From: JABFXX01 sp036489755
Lineage (GTDB): Bacteria > Myxococcota_A > Polyangia > Haliangiales > Haliangiaceae
NCBI GenBank assembly: GCA_036489755.1
Contig: DASXFD010000048.1
Location: forward strand, 1 to 64,000
Reading direction: 5' to 3'
DNA: 64,000 nucleotides
The stretch's first letter is position 1. Each line of letters starts with the position of its first letter. The notes beneath the pieces were generated by a model. It did not search any database and was not told where the DNA came from. It saw only the letters and a program-made list of their open reading frames with translations. Positions 28,589 to 36,356 of the stretch are shown here, one piece after another. The position numbers were made by a program, and so were the translations under genes.

Positions 28589-29103
28589 GGTCCTACTCCA
28601 GGGGATGCGGTCGCGCGCACGAACGCTTCGGCGCTGTCGAGCATCCCGGTCATGGCGGTTTGCGAGAGCGACCACCGCGCGTACTTCGCGAGATCGCAAA
28701 ACTCGAGGAACACGCCGAGTGCGGCGCGATGGGAGGCGACCGGGCTGTCGTCGGTCATCAGATCGGCGAGCAGCTCATCGGTGGTGCGCCGCGGCGCGTG
28801 GACGTCGAACGCCCGCTCGACGTACGTGCGCACCGCGTCCGAGACGCGGCTGCCGAACGCTTGCGGATCGCCGCGCTCGATCAGCTCGCGTGCGGATTCG
28901 AGCGCACGGATCGCCTCGGCATCCGGCGACAGCGGTTTGCGACGGCGCCGCACGATCGCGCGCACGACGATCGCGACGATCACCGCAGCCGCGACCAGCA
29001 CGAGATACGGCCACCACGCGTGCGACGGCGGCGGCACGATCGGTCCGCGGATATCGCGAATGTCGCCGGCGGCAGCGGCGACCGGCGCGAGCATCGCGAT
29101 CAC
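28585..29103 (-). CDS. DUF4381-like small membrane protein of the Bat cluster
   Basis: 172 aa. A membrane helix (~30-50, PYLVLVAAAVIVAIVVRAIV) with a basic RRRRK stop-transfer is followed by a helical cytoplasmic domain (VRTYVERAFDVHAPRRTTDE, FCDLAKYARW). Such a protein regularly sits between the DUF58 and BatA genes. A GTG at 29103 overlapping the DUF58 stop is chosen; ATG 29094 is the alternative. The stop overlaps batA. Confidence 0.85.
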   Translation of the reverse strand: MIAMLAPVAAAAGDIRDIRGPIVPPPSHAWWPYLVLVAAAVIVAIVVRAIVRRRRKPLSPDAEAIRALESARELIERGDPQAFGSRVSDAVRTYVERAFDVHAPRRTTDELLADLMTDDSPVASHRAALGVFLEFCDLAKYARWSLSQTAMTGMLDSAEAFVRATASPGVGP

Positions 29104-30053
29104 GACAGCCTCCGTTCGCGCCCCGCAAAGAAGCCGAGTAGCGTCGGCACGTACGAACGCGCCGTGTCGATCTCGACCGTCTCGACGTTCGAACGCCGCA
29201 ACAGCTGCCGGACCTCCTTGGCGCGGGTCTCGGCGAGCACGGCGAAGCGCGCTCGCACCTTGCGCCGGCTCGTGTCGAGCTGGACCACCTCACCGGTCTC
29301 GGCGTCCTCGACGGCGATCAGCCCGACGTCGGGCAACGCCCGCTCGTGCGGATCGCGGATCTGCATCGCGACCACGTCGTGATGCGCGCCGACCGGCCGC
29401 ACGGCGCGCGTCAACGCAGTCAGCGCCGCGATTCGATCGCCGCCGATCTCGAGATCCGAGATCAAGAACATGACCGAGCGACGCCGGCTGATCGATCCCG
29501 CGAGCTCGATCGCCGCGGCGACGTCGGTGCCGCGACCTTCTGGCCTGCAACCGAGGATCTCGCGGACGACGCGTAGCGCGTGACCACGCCCCTTCGCCGG
29601 CGGCACGAACCGCTCGATCCGATCGCTGAACATGATCAGGCCGACGAGATCGTTGTTACGCGTCGCGGAGAGCGCGAGCACGCAGGCGAGCTCGGCCGCC
29701 AGCTCGCGCTTCGCCACGTCGGTCGAGCCGAACTCGCCCGATGCCGAGACGTCGACCAGCAGCAACAGCGTCATCTCGCGCTCCTCGCGGAACTCCTTGA
29801 CGAACGGCCGGCCGGCGCGCGCGGTAACGTTCCAGTCGATCGCGCGAACCTCGTCGCCCGCGACATATTCGCGCACGCGATCGAAGTCGAGTCCGCGGCC
29901 GCGGAACGCCGCCTGATAGCTCCCTGCAAGCGAGTTGTCGACCAGGCCGCGGATCCGGATCTCGATCTGACGAACCTTTTCCATGATCGCCTTGACGCGC
30001 TTCGGATCCGGCGCCGCGACCGCAGCGAGTGCTCGTTGCGGCAAGACGGTCAC
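29100..30053 (-). CDS. DUF58-domain protein
   Basis: 317 aa, soluble. The DUF58 signature is clear: FRGRGLDFDRVREYVAGDEV, then RAIDWNVTARAGRPFVKEF, and a VWA-like LLLVDVSASGEFG. It is the standard partner of MoxR ATPases, probably a scaffold or substrate. The start GTG overlaps the moxR stop as GTGA. The open frame extends much further upstream but there only shadows the ATPase gene. Confidence 0.94.
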   Translation of the reverse strand: MTVLPQRALAAVAAPDPKRVKAIMEKVRQIEIRIRGLVDNSLAGSYQAAFRGRGLDFDRVREYVAGDEVRAIDWNVTARAGRPFVKEFREEREMTLLLLVDVSASGEFGSTDVAKRELAAELACVLALSATRNNDLVGLIMFSDRIERFVPPAKGRGHALRVVREILGCRPEGRGTDVAAAIELAGSISRRRSVMFLISDLEIGGDRIAALTALTRAVRPVGAHHDVVAMQIRDPHERALPDVGLIAVEDAETGEVVQLDTSRRKVRARFAVLAETRAKEVRQLLRRSNVETVEIDTARSYVPTLLGFFAGRERRLS

Positions 30054-31144
30054 GGGATCGCCACCTGATCGAGGATGCGGGTGACGAGCTGATCCGAGTC
30101 GATGCGCTCGGCCTCCGCTTCGTAGGTCACCGCGACACGGTGGCGGAGCACGTCGGCCGCGATCGCCTTGACGTCCTGCGGTGTGACGTAACCACGACCG
30201 TGCAAGAACGCCCAGGCTTTCGCACACAGCGTCAGCGCGATCGTCGCGCGCGGCGACGCACCGAACCGGATCAGCGGCGCGATGTCGAGGCCGAAGGCGG
30301 CGGGATCGCGCGTGGCGACGACAAGGCTGACGATGTATCGGCGAACTCGATCGTCGACGTAGATCGCATCGACGACGCGGCGTGACGCGAGGACCTGGTC
30401 GACAGCCAGCACGGGGTCGACCCCGAGTCGCGGCGAGCTGGTCGCCATCGCATCCAGGATCGCCAGCTCCTCGTCGGGCGTCGGGTACGTCACCACGACC
30501 TTGAGCAAGAACCGGTCGACTTGTGCTTCCGGAAGCGGATATGTCCCCTCCTGCTCGATCGGATTTTGCGTCGCCATCACCATGAACGGCTCCGGCAGGA
30601 GATGCGTCGCGTCGCCGAGCGTCACCTGATGCTCCTGCATCGCCTCGAGCAGCGCGCTCTGAACCTTGGCCGGCGCGCGATTGATCTCGTCCGCGAGGAT
30701 CAGGTTCGCGAAGATGGGGCCACGCTTGGTTTCGAAGTGACCGTCGCGCGGGTTGTAGATGAGCGTTCCGACGATGTCGGCCGGCAGCATGTCGGGCGTG
30801 AACTGGATCCGTTGGAACTGCGCGCTGACCGCTCGTGCGAGTGTCTTGAGCGTGAGCGTCTTTGCGAGGCCGGGTACGCCTTCGAGCAACACGTGGCCGC
30901 CGGTCAAGAGCGCGACCATCAGTCGATCGACCAGCGCGTGCTGCCCGATGATGACGCGCGCCAGCTCCGCACGAAGCGGCTCGACCCAGCCGGCCGCGTC
31001 GTGCACCGCAGCTTGAATCGCGCCGACGTCTGGATTGATCGAACCGGGCGCGCCCGGCATCGGCGGCGCTCCAAACACCGAGCGCAACGCGGTGGACGAT
31101 CTGAAAGCAGAGGTCTGCGACTTCGAGGCTTGCGGTGAAGACAT
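30050..31144 (-). CDS. MoxR-type AAA+ ATPase
   Basis: 364 aa. Walker A GVPGLAKT, Walker B LILADEINRAP, sensor 1 ATQNPIEQEGTYPLPEAQ and a lid domain (FGASPRATIAL) are all typical of MoxR AAA+ chaperones. A ~40-residue Ser/Pro/Ala N-terminal extension precedes the domain. It is the first gene of the Bat unit. No convincing promoter was found in the short gap upstream (31145-31260). It probably assembles or activates the VWA proteins at the membrane. Confidence 0.95.
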   Translation of the reverse strand: MSSPQASKSQTSAFRSSTALRSVFGAPPMPGAPGSINPDVGAIQAAVHDAAGWVEPLRAELARVIIGQHALVDRLMVALLTGGHVLLEGVPGLAKTLTLKTLARAVSAQFQRIQFTPDMLPADIVGTLIYNPRDGHFETKRGPIFANLILADEINRAPAKVQSALLEAMQEHQVTLGDATHLLPEPFMVMATQNPIEQEGTYPLPEAQVDRFLLKVVVTYPTPDEELAILDAMATSSPRLGVDPVLAVDQVLASRRVVDAIYVDDRVRRYIVSLVVATRDPAAFGLDIAPLIRFGASPRATIALTLCAKAWAFLHGRGYVTPQDVKAIAADVLRHRVAVTYEAEAERIDSDQLVTRILDQVAIP

Positions 31145-31260
31145 GCGCACAGCCTGAATCACGGACCCTTCGCGGCCCTTTCCGGATCATTTCATTCTTG
31201 TCATCTGACGCGTGCGCTCCACTCGTGGATCTTCGGACGCTGCAAAGATCTCCGGCAGTT

Positions 31261-31887
31261 CTAATCGCCGGAGTACGGCGGCGGCGCGTTGATGTAGAAG
31301 CGGTCGTTGTACTGCGTGAAGAACGGACCCCACGACTGTGTCGGGAATAGCTTCGTGAAGTCCCAGTCGATCTCGACTTGTGTCAGCGCGCTGTCGAATT
31401 TGCCGAGGCTGAGCAACATGCCGCCGGTGCCTGCCGCGACGGCGGTGATCGGGATTTCGGCGGCGCTGCCGTGGTTTTCGGCGCAGCAGTCCTCGCTGTT
31501 GTCGACGTTCGACGGTGCCGAGTATGCGTGGAGATTGCCGGCGAGCTCCGGCGGCGCGATCACGGAGCCATCGAACGCGATGTACACGCCGAGCTCGCGC
31601 CCGCCGGGCAGCACGGCGAGCTCTGCCGTTGCCGTATCTCCGGTCACGGTGCCGTACGTCGCGCCGGTGTCGTCGAGCGCGCAGGCAAAACCGACCGGTG
31701 CGTCGAACGGCGCCTCCGGCGTATCGACATCGCCGCCACCTGGCGAATAGACCGGGCACGCCGACGGCACGCTCAGGCCGCTGACGACACCGCCGATACG
31801 TGCCGGCGCATTCGTGATCGACTCCATGACCTGCGACGTGCCGGACGTGCACGCGCCGAGGAACAAGCAGCTGACGATGAGTTTCAT
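31261..31887 (-). CDS. Lipoprotein of unknown function, 208 aa
   Basis: The signal MKLIVSCLFLGAC has its lipobox LGAC at Cys13. The mature part is Ala/Gly/Ser-rich with beta-type sequence, a CC pair in NSEDCCAENH, and no domain I recognise. It is separated from moxR by 116 bp and is divergent from the mini carbohydrate-binding gene across 236 bp, in which I see no other gene. Confidence 0.78.
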   Translation of the reverse strand: MKLIVSCLFLGACTSGTSQVMESITNAPARIGGVVSGLSVPSACPVYSPGGGDVDTPEAPFDAPVGFACALDDTGATYGTVTGDTATAELAVLPGGRELGVYIAFDGSVIAPPELAGNLHAYSAPSNVDNSEDCCAENHGSAAEIPITAVAAGTGGMLLSLGKFDSALTQVEIDWDFTKLFPTQSWGPFFTQYNDRFYINAPPPYSGD

Positions 31888-32123
31888 GGTCGCTTAGTGC
31901 TTCGTGATTCGCGAGGCGTTGCAAAAAACGTTCGAGGCAACGCGAGCCAGATTCGGCGAGTCTCTACCCGCCTTTCGTGCGTAGTCGTCGACTTCGCCGT
32001 CGATCTCCTCGATCGCGAGTCGATGCAGCCGCAGGCTCATCGACCCTGCCGTTCACCGGACTGATCGAAACTTTGTACAGCGCGGGCCAGGCCTGCCGCC
32101 TTACGCGGTCACGGAGGACTCAA

Positions 32124-32306
32124 ATGCATAAAGCGTTTGGAATCTGTTTGTTCGTGGCGATCGCGGGCGTCAGCGGAACGCTGCACGCCGGAGATGTCGA
32201 TTGCTCGTCGGCGAAGACGTACGTCTACGGCACGACGTACCAAAAGGGTGATCTCGTCACGTACCGCTGCAAGGACATGTCTTGCCCTGATGAACCCCGG
32301 AAGTGA
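32124..32306 (+). CDS. Secreted mini CBM5/12-like protein, apparently frameshifted
   Basis: GGAGG precedes an ATG that opens a clear signal peptide (MHKAFGICLFVAIAGVSGTL HA). The sequence YVYGTTYQKGDLVTYRCKD then resembles the start of a chitin/carbohydrate-binding module 5/12 (Y..GD.V.Y). The frame stops at 32306, but the +1 frame continues with GSDQWKTLGSCRPGTEPKK to a stop at 32358. That is exactly the expected W-containing end of the module. A single extra C in the CCC run (32285-32287) or CCCC run (32295-32298) would explain it. Mutation, sequencing error or programmed shift cannot be told apart here. Confidence 0.7.
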   Translation: MHKAFGICLFVAIAGVSGTLHAGDVDCSSAKTYVYGTTYQKGDLVTYRCKDMSCPDEPRK

Positions 32307-32460
32307 CCAATGGAAGACGCTCGGCTCGTGCCGACCGGGCACGGAGCCGAAGAAGTAGCGGCTCGCAGCGCGACGTGCACGAACGTGCGCGCCGGGCGCA
32401 ACTACGTCTTGACGATCGGCCGCGACGATCGAGATGCCGGCGGCGTAGCAATCGTTTCGG

Positions 32461-32766
32461 TCACGGCGTGGCGGAGAACCGATCGTAGACGCCCTTGACG
32501 TCGGAGAGGTACTGGCGGCCATCGGGCGTCTTGCAGAGGTTGTCGACGTGGTTCTGCGTCGTGCCGGGCGCGCGCGAGGTCATGTAGTTGGCTTCGTCCC
32601 GCAGGTCGAGGCCCGGCGACAACGCGTACTTCGAGACGGCCTGGGTGAGCTGCTGCGACTTGGTGCCGGTGAACTGCGCGGGTGCCGGCAGCTGGCTCTG
32701 GCAGCCGACCGTGACGCCGCCGACGACGCGGGCCAGCTCGTCCGTGTTCAAGATGGAAATCGACAT
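32461..32766 (-). CDS. Double-glycine-leader peptide, 101 aa
   Basis: MSISILNTDELARVVGG is a bacteriocin-type leader. It follows the LSxxELxxIxGG rule recognised by C39-peptidase ABC transporters, with cleavage expected after Gly17. The 84-residue cargo is polar, has exactly two Cys (VGCQSQ and NLCKTP), and lacks the hydrophobic stretch of class II bacteriocins. AGGAG precedes the ATG. It lies 14 nt downstream of a second gene of the same kind. No transporter or modification enzyme is near. Function unknown: secreted toxin, signal or RiPP-like precursor. Confidence 0.8.
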   Translation of the reverse strand: MSISILNTDELARVVGGVTVGCQSQLPAPAQFTGTKSQQLTQAVSKYALSPGLDLRDEANYMTSRAPGTTQNHVDNLCKTPDGRQYLSDVKGVYDRFSATP

Positions 32767-32780
32767 GGGTGGTCTCCTAT

Positions 32781-33044
32781 TCACGGGACGATGGGGGCGC
32801 CGCTACGCGGGGCCGGACTGGACGCGCAGAAAGAAGGGACGGGTTGTTCGATCGCCGCCTGCGCGGCGAGGTAGTCATCGGCGGACTTGAAGTTGGCGAG
32901 GCGCGTGCCGACGTCGACGCGCTGCTGCGCCGTGCGGCGCTGGTAGTCGAGGCACTGAACGCGGTCCTGCAGCGAGGTGCCGCCGGTCACGTGGGCGAGT
33001 TGCTCGAGCGAGAGGTTTGGCAGCGACGGCGTTGCGGGCTTCAT
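32781..33044 (-). CDS. Double-glycine-leader peptide, 87 aa
   Basis: The leader PNLSLEQLAHVTGG is an excellent match to the GG-leader consensus (LSxEQLxxVTGG), ending at Gly22 in this start choice. The 65-residue cargo has exactly two Cys (VQCLDY and SFCASS), is helical and polar, and ends Pro-rich. The start ATG 33044 gives a short Pro-containing N-terminus; the frame is open upstream. It forms a two-gene unit with the neighbour downstream, and the two cargoes are unlike in sequence. Confidence 0.78.
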   Translation of the reverse strand: MKPATPSLPNLSLEQLAHVTGGTSLQDRVQCLDYQRRTAQQRVDVGTRLANFKSADDYLAAQAAIEQPVPSFCASSPAPRSGAPIVP

Positions 33045-33167
33045 GACCCTGCATCGAGCAAGGTGCAGGCCAGCGTAACCAGCGATTTCCTGGACCGTAA
33101 GCTGGCTACCCGTGTTTGCTTTCGACTGCAACCATAGCCGTCGCCGGCGGGTTACTGCCGAACCTTG

Positions 33168-33653
33168 TCACTCGTTACACGCGGTCGTCTGCGCCAGCAC
33201 CGCCAGGACCTTGCCGCGCTTGGTGACGACGAGGGTCTGGCTCTCGGTGCCGTCGCAACCGCCATCGAGCTCGACGACGATCGTCGACGCGTCGTGGAGT
33301 CGCGCGCGCTCCGCGAGCAGCGGGCCGCCGAGCGTGTTGCCCCAGATGTGCGGTTTGCCCTCGGGGGCGAGCTTCGTGCGCAAGCACGCCGCGTCGGAGG
33401 CGGGCGGACACGGCGTGCCCGCGTCGTCGTAGATCACGGCGAAGAATGGCTTCGCGGTGAGCGGCGCGATCGCGTCGACACCGTTCGGCAGCGCCGCGAG
33501 CCAGCTGCGTACGAGTCGGATCGCGGCGAGCTGGGCCTTCGTGGGCGGTGGTGGCCGTCGCGGCTTCGCGGATGCGGCGGCCGCAGCTGCGAGCGCCGCG
33601 ATCACCGCGACGCGCGCGGTTCGTCGAGCACCGAACGAGCCTGTCATCTGCAT
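33168..33653 (-). CDS. Secreted protein of unknown function, 161 aa
   Basis: A typical Sec signal (basic start, then AVIAALAAAAAASA-KP), followed by an Arg/Pro segment and a globular beta/alpha domain with four Cys. No family is recognised. It starts 5 nt after the stop of the CxxxC-tail protein and is therefore probably in one operon with it. An ATG two codons further in (33647) is an equally possible start. Confidence 0.75.
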   Translation of the reverse strand: MQMTGSFGARRTARVAVIAALAAAAAASAKPRRPPPPTKAQLAAIRLVRSWLAALPNGVDAIAPLTAKPFFAVIYDDAGTPCPPASDAACLRTKLAPEGKPHIWGNTLGGPLLAERARLHDASTIVVELDGGCDGTESQTLVVTKRGKVLAVLAQTTACNE

Positions 33654-33658
33654 GAGGC

Positions 33659-34852
33659 TCAGTTTTGATCGCAGTCGCTGCGGCAGCTGCTCTCTTCGCT
33701 CGAGCAAACGTTGCGACAGCTCGTCTCGTCGGACTCGCAGTTGCGCTCGCACTGGTAGTCGTTGTTGCAACGGTCGTGGCACGTGTTTTGGGTGCGCGTG
33801 CAGTGATTGACCACGCAGTCGCTCGACTTGGTGCTGCAGCGGCTCTCGCACTGAGAGACCTTGTCGGCCTTGGCCGCGGCGGCCTTCTCGGCGGGCGTGC
33901 GCGGCCGGGCTGCTTCGCGGCGCTCGGCTTCGACCTCGGCGGGATCGCGGATCTCCCAGCCGAGCGTGCACAGTCCTTCGCCGGGGTCGCGGTAGACGTC
34001 GACGCTGCCGCGCACGATCTTGCCGCCGGCGCCGTGGCGCGTGAACTTGAGGTCGATCCCGGTGACGGCATCGAGCATGTGCTTCATCTTCGCGCTGATC
34101 GGCTGCCGCGACGCGAGCTCGGGGCTCGTCCATTCGACGGTCGTCGCGACCGTACCGTCGGCGTGCACGAGGCCCATCACGCGCCCGAGCTCGATCGTCT
34201 GGTCGATCGAGTGGCCGCGCCAATCGTCGGCGATCCACGGGAACGTGAATCGGCCACCCTTGACGACGAGGTTGCCAACCCGGCTCGAGAGCGGGCACAA
34301 GCCGCCGAGTGTGGCCAGCGGGCTCGCCGGATACTTGCCGTCCCACGCAGCGGACGTCTTGCCGGCGGGCGGGGCGACCTTCGCGAGCGGCGCTGGGCCG
34401 GTCGTGCTCGCCACGACCTTCACGTTCGTGATCGCGTCCTCGTAGTCGTTGTCATCGCGCGTGCCGCCGAAGACGTTGTTGATGAAGATCAGCGTCGAGC
34501 CGTCGAGCTTGGCTTCGAGCCGGATCGCCTTGTCGCCGGTCGGGCGATAGACGATCCGATCGATCTTCGCGAACATGTCCTTGAAGTCGGGGTCCTTGCA
34601 CTTCTCGTTGATGCCGATCCCCAAGTACTCCATGTTCGACGCTTCGTAGTCGTAGCCCTCGTTCTTGTCTTTGCCGGCCGCCGCGTAGTCGATCGCATCG
34701 AATGCGGCCCAGTCGTAGCTCGCGGCGAATTGCTTGCCGCACGCTTTGATCTCCTTGAGCGTCTCGGCGAGCTTGCGCTCGACGTGCGACCGCCTCGACG
34801 GCTGTGCCTGCGCGACCACCGCGACGAACAAGATCCAGATCCCGACCTTCAT
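33659..34852 (-). CDS. Secreted protein with CxxxC-repeat tail
   Basis: 397 aa. A signal peptide (MKVGIWILFVAVVAQAQ) is followed by a ~310-residue domain of unknown type, then a charged Ala/Lys/Glu linker. The last ~65 residues hold twelve Cys in six pairs: CESRC, CVVNHC, CHDRC, CERNC, CRNVC and CRSDC. The pairs suggest disulfide-stapled helical hairpins or metal binding. Similar Cys-rich tails occur in secreted myxobacterial proteins of unknown role. It is first in a two-gene unit with the downstream secreted protein. Confidence 0.8.
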   Translation of the reverse strand: MKVGIWILFVAVVAQAQPSRRSHVERKLAETLKEIKACGKQFAASYDWAAFDAIDYAAAGKDKNEGYDYEASNMEYLGIGINEKCKDPDFKDMFAKIDRIVYRPTGDKAIRLEAKLDGSTLIFINNVFGGTRDDNDYEDAITNVKVVASTTGPAPLAKVAPPAGKTSAAWDGKYPASPLATLGGLCPLSSRVGNLVVKGGRFTFPWIADDWRGHSIDQTIELGRVMGLVHADGTVATTVEWTSPELASRQPISAKMKHMLDAVTGIDLKFTRHGAGGKIVRGSVDVYRDPGEGLCTLGWEIRDPAEVEAERREAARPRTPAEKAAAAKADKVSQCESRCSTKSSDCVVNHCTRTQNTCHDRCNNDYQCERNCESDETSCRNVCSSEESSCRSDCDQN

Positions 34853-34885
34853 GACAGCCAGGGTGGCATGCGAACCGCTCGATGT

Positions 34886-35506
34886 TCAAACCCGAAGGTC
34901 GACGAGCTCGGGGTGATGCTCGAGGTCGCCGATCGCATCGTCGACCCACGTCGGAACCGCTTCGTAGACTTTTCGGAGCGTTCCGTCCTGGGTTCGGGCG
35001 ATCAGCCGCGCGAAGACGTCCTCGATCGAGTTGTCGTAGATGTAGACGCGATCGGCGAGCGGAATCGCCGCATCGAGGTTTGCCATCGACCGCGTGTAGC
35101 GGCTGATGATCTTTTCGATCGGAACCTGATGGCCGCCTTCGAGCATCCGGCGCGCGACCCGCGATGCGTTGATCGTCGGGCTCTTCGTGCTGATGTAAAA
35201 CAGCCGCACGAAGTAATCGCGCTGCTTCGCGCGACGCAGAAAATCCAACTTCTCCGGCGTGGAGAACACGGTCTCGAACGCGATGCCGAGCCCGCCGGCG
35301 AGCAGCTCCTCGCGCCGGTTGGTAACCCAGTCCGCGGCTTGTGCGATCGCGCTGGGAGAGTTCCAGTCGCCGAATCGATCGCGAGCGACCTCATCGGGAT
35401 TTAGATACTCGACACCTTCGCTCCACTTCTCGGCGCGAAGATGCTCTGTGATCGTGGTCTTGCCCGACCCGTTCGGGCCAGCGATCACGAGCAGCGCTGG
35501 CTTCAC
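34886..35506 (-). CDS. Zeta-toxin-family P-loop kinase
   Basis: 206 aa. Walker A GPNGSGKTT at the N-terminus, the zeta-typical NPDEVARDRFG, the RREELLAGGLGIAFETVFS segment (substrate-binding E/T) and a RVARRMLEGGHQVP lid. Family members phosphorylate UDP-N-acetylglucosamine or related sugars, and many chromosomal copies are of unknown activity. The start is GTG, overlapping the stop of the 54-aa gene upstream (GTGA). This is the usual order for a small partner followed by toxin. Confidence 0.88.
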   Translation of the reverse strand: MKPALLVIAGPNGSGKTTITEHLRAEKWSEGVEYLNPDEVARDRFGDWNSPSAIAQAADWVTNRREELLAGGLGIAFETVFSTPEKLDFLRRAKQRDYFVRLFYISTKSPTINASRVARRMLEGGHQVPIEKIISRYTRSMANLDAAIPLADRVYIYDNSIEDVFARLIARTQDGTLRKVYEAVPTWVDDAIGDLEHHPELVDLRV

Positions 35507-35667
35507 CGGACTCGCAGCGACTCCCGTGCGACTCGAATGCTCTCGCGGACCTTCGTATCGATCGCGCGGCGCTTCTCGGGCAGGTCGGCGAACGCGCGCT
35601 TCGACAGATCGACCAGTTGCTCGTCGGTCGGCTCGAAGGCCGGGTCAGCGAGGTTGATCGGCGGCAT
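35503..35667 (-). CDS. Small antitoxin-like partner of the zeta protein, 54 aa
   Basis: MPPINLADPAFEPTDEQLVD continues into a basic helical end (ESIRVARESLRVR). It is acidic at the start and basic at the end, without an obvious DNA-binding fold. It overlaps the zeta-type gene by 4 nt, which argues that it is real and co-translated. By position and size it would be the antitoxin or regulatory partner. This is inference from arrangement, not from a recognised epsilon or PezA domain. Confidence 0.72.
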   Translation of the reverse strand: MPPINLADPAFEPTDEQLVDLSKRAFADLPEKRRAIDTKVRESIRVARESLRVR

Positions 35668-35708
35668 TTACTCGAGCTTACCGCATCGAGCGCGCGCGGG
35701 TACACGGG

Positions 35709-36314
35709 TTACATGCAGGCGGACGGCGACGTCGGGACGGTGACGAGGTTCGGGCAGCTCGTCGGCGAGAACGACCCGGTGATGTGGTCGCCGGTGACCG
35801 AGAACGACACGTCGAACGTGCCCGTGAACACGTTGCCGGCGACCGAATCCAGCTGGACCGTGCCCGAGGTCGCGTCGACGCTGTCGGCATCGACGTGCGT
35901 GCAGGTGGCGTCGAACACGTCGGTGCTCACGCCGCCGAAATTTGCCGAGCTCATCGTCGACACCGTGAACGTGCCCGGCGACGTCGGCGGGCTCGACGAC
36001 GTCTGCGTCGAGTTGCTCATCGTGATCGTGACGAACCGCTCGTTCGCGTCGATCGTGTCGGCGGCCAATCGATCGCAGATGCCGGGCATTGTCGACATGA
36101 TGATGAGCGCGGTGCCATCCGTCGAATGGTCCGCGAACGACACCGCGTCTTGGATGACGTAGCTGTCGCCGGCGACCGTGCCGACGACGGCGTTGGTCAG
36201 CGGTATCGCCATCGCGTCGGGCGAGTGGCTCGCCGCATCCGGCGACGGGTTAGGCGAGTTGTTGGATGAACCGCAACCGACGACGAATACACACGCGCAA
36301 AGGAGCTGTTTCAT
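35709..36314 (-). CDS. Lipoprotein of unknown function, 201 aa
   Basis: The signal MKQLLCACVFVVGC has lipobox VVGC, followed by a Ser/Asn/Pro/Asp linker typical of exported myxobacterial lipoproteins. The mature domain is Thr/Ser/Val-rich and beta-like, with four Cys. The family is not recognised. It is separated from the outer-membrane-like gene by 42 bp on the same strand. Confidence 0.78.
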   Translation of the reverse strand: MKQLLCACVFVVGCGSSNNSPNPSPDAASHSPDAMAIPLTNAVVGTVAGDSYVIQDAVSFADHSTDGTALIIMSTMPGICDRLAADTIDANERFVTITMSNSTQTSSSPPTSPGTFTVSTMSSANFGGVSTDVFDATCTHVDADSVDATSGTVQLDSVAGNVFTGTFDVSFSVTGDHITGSFSPTSCPNLVTVPTSPSACM

Positions 36315-36356
36315 GCTCGCTTGGTGGCGCGCCCGGCCGCCGACTCGTCAAACAAT

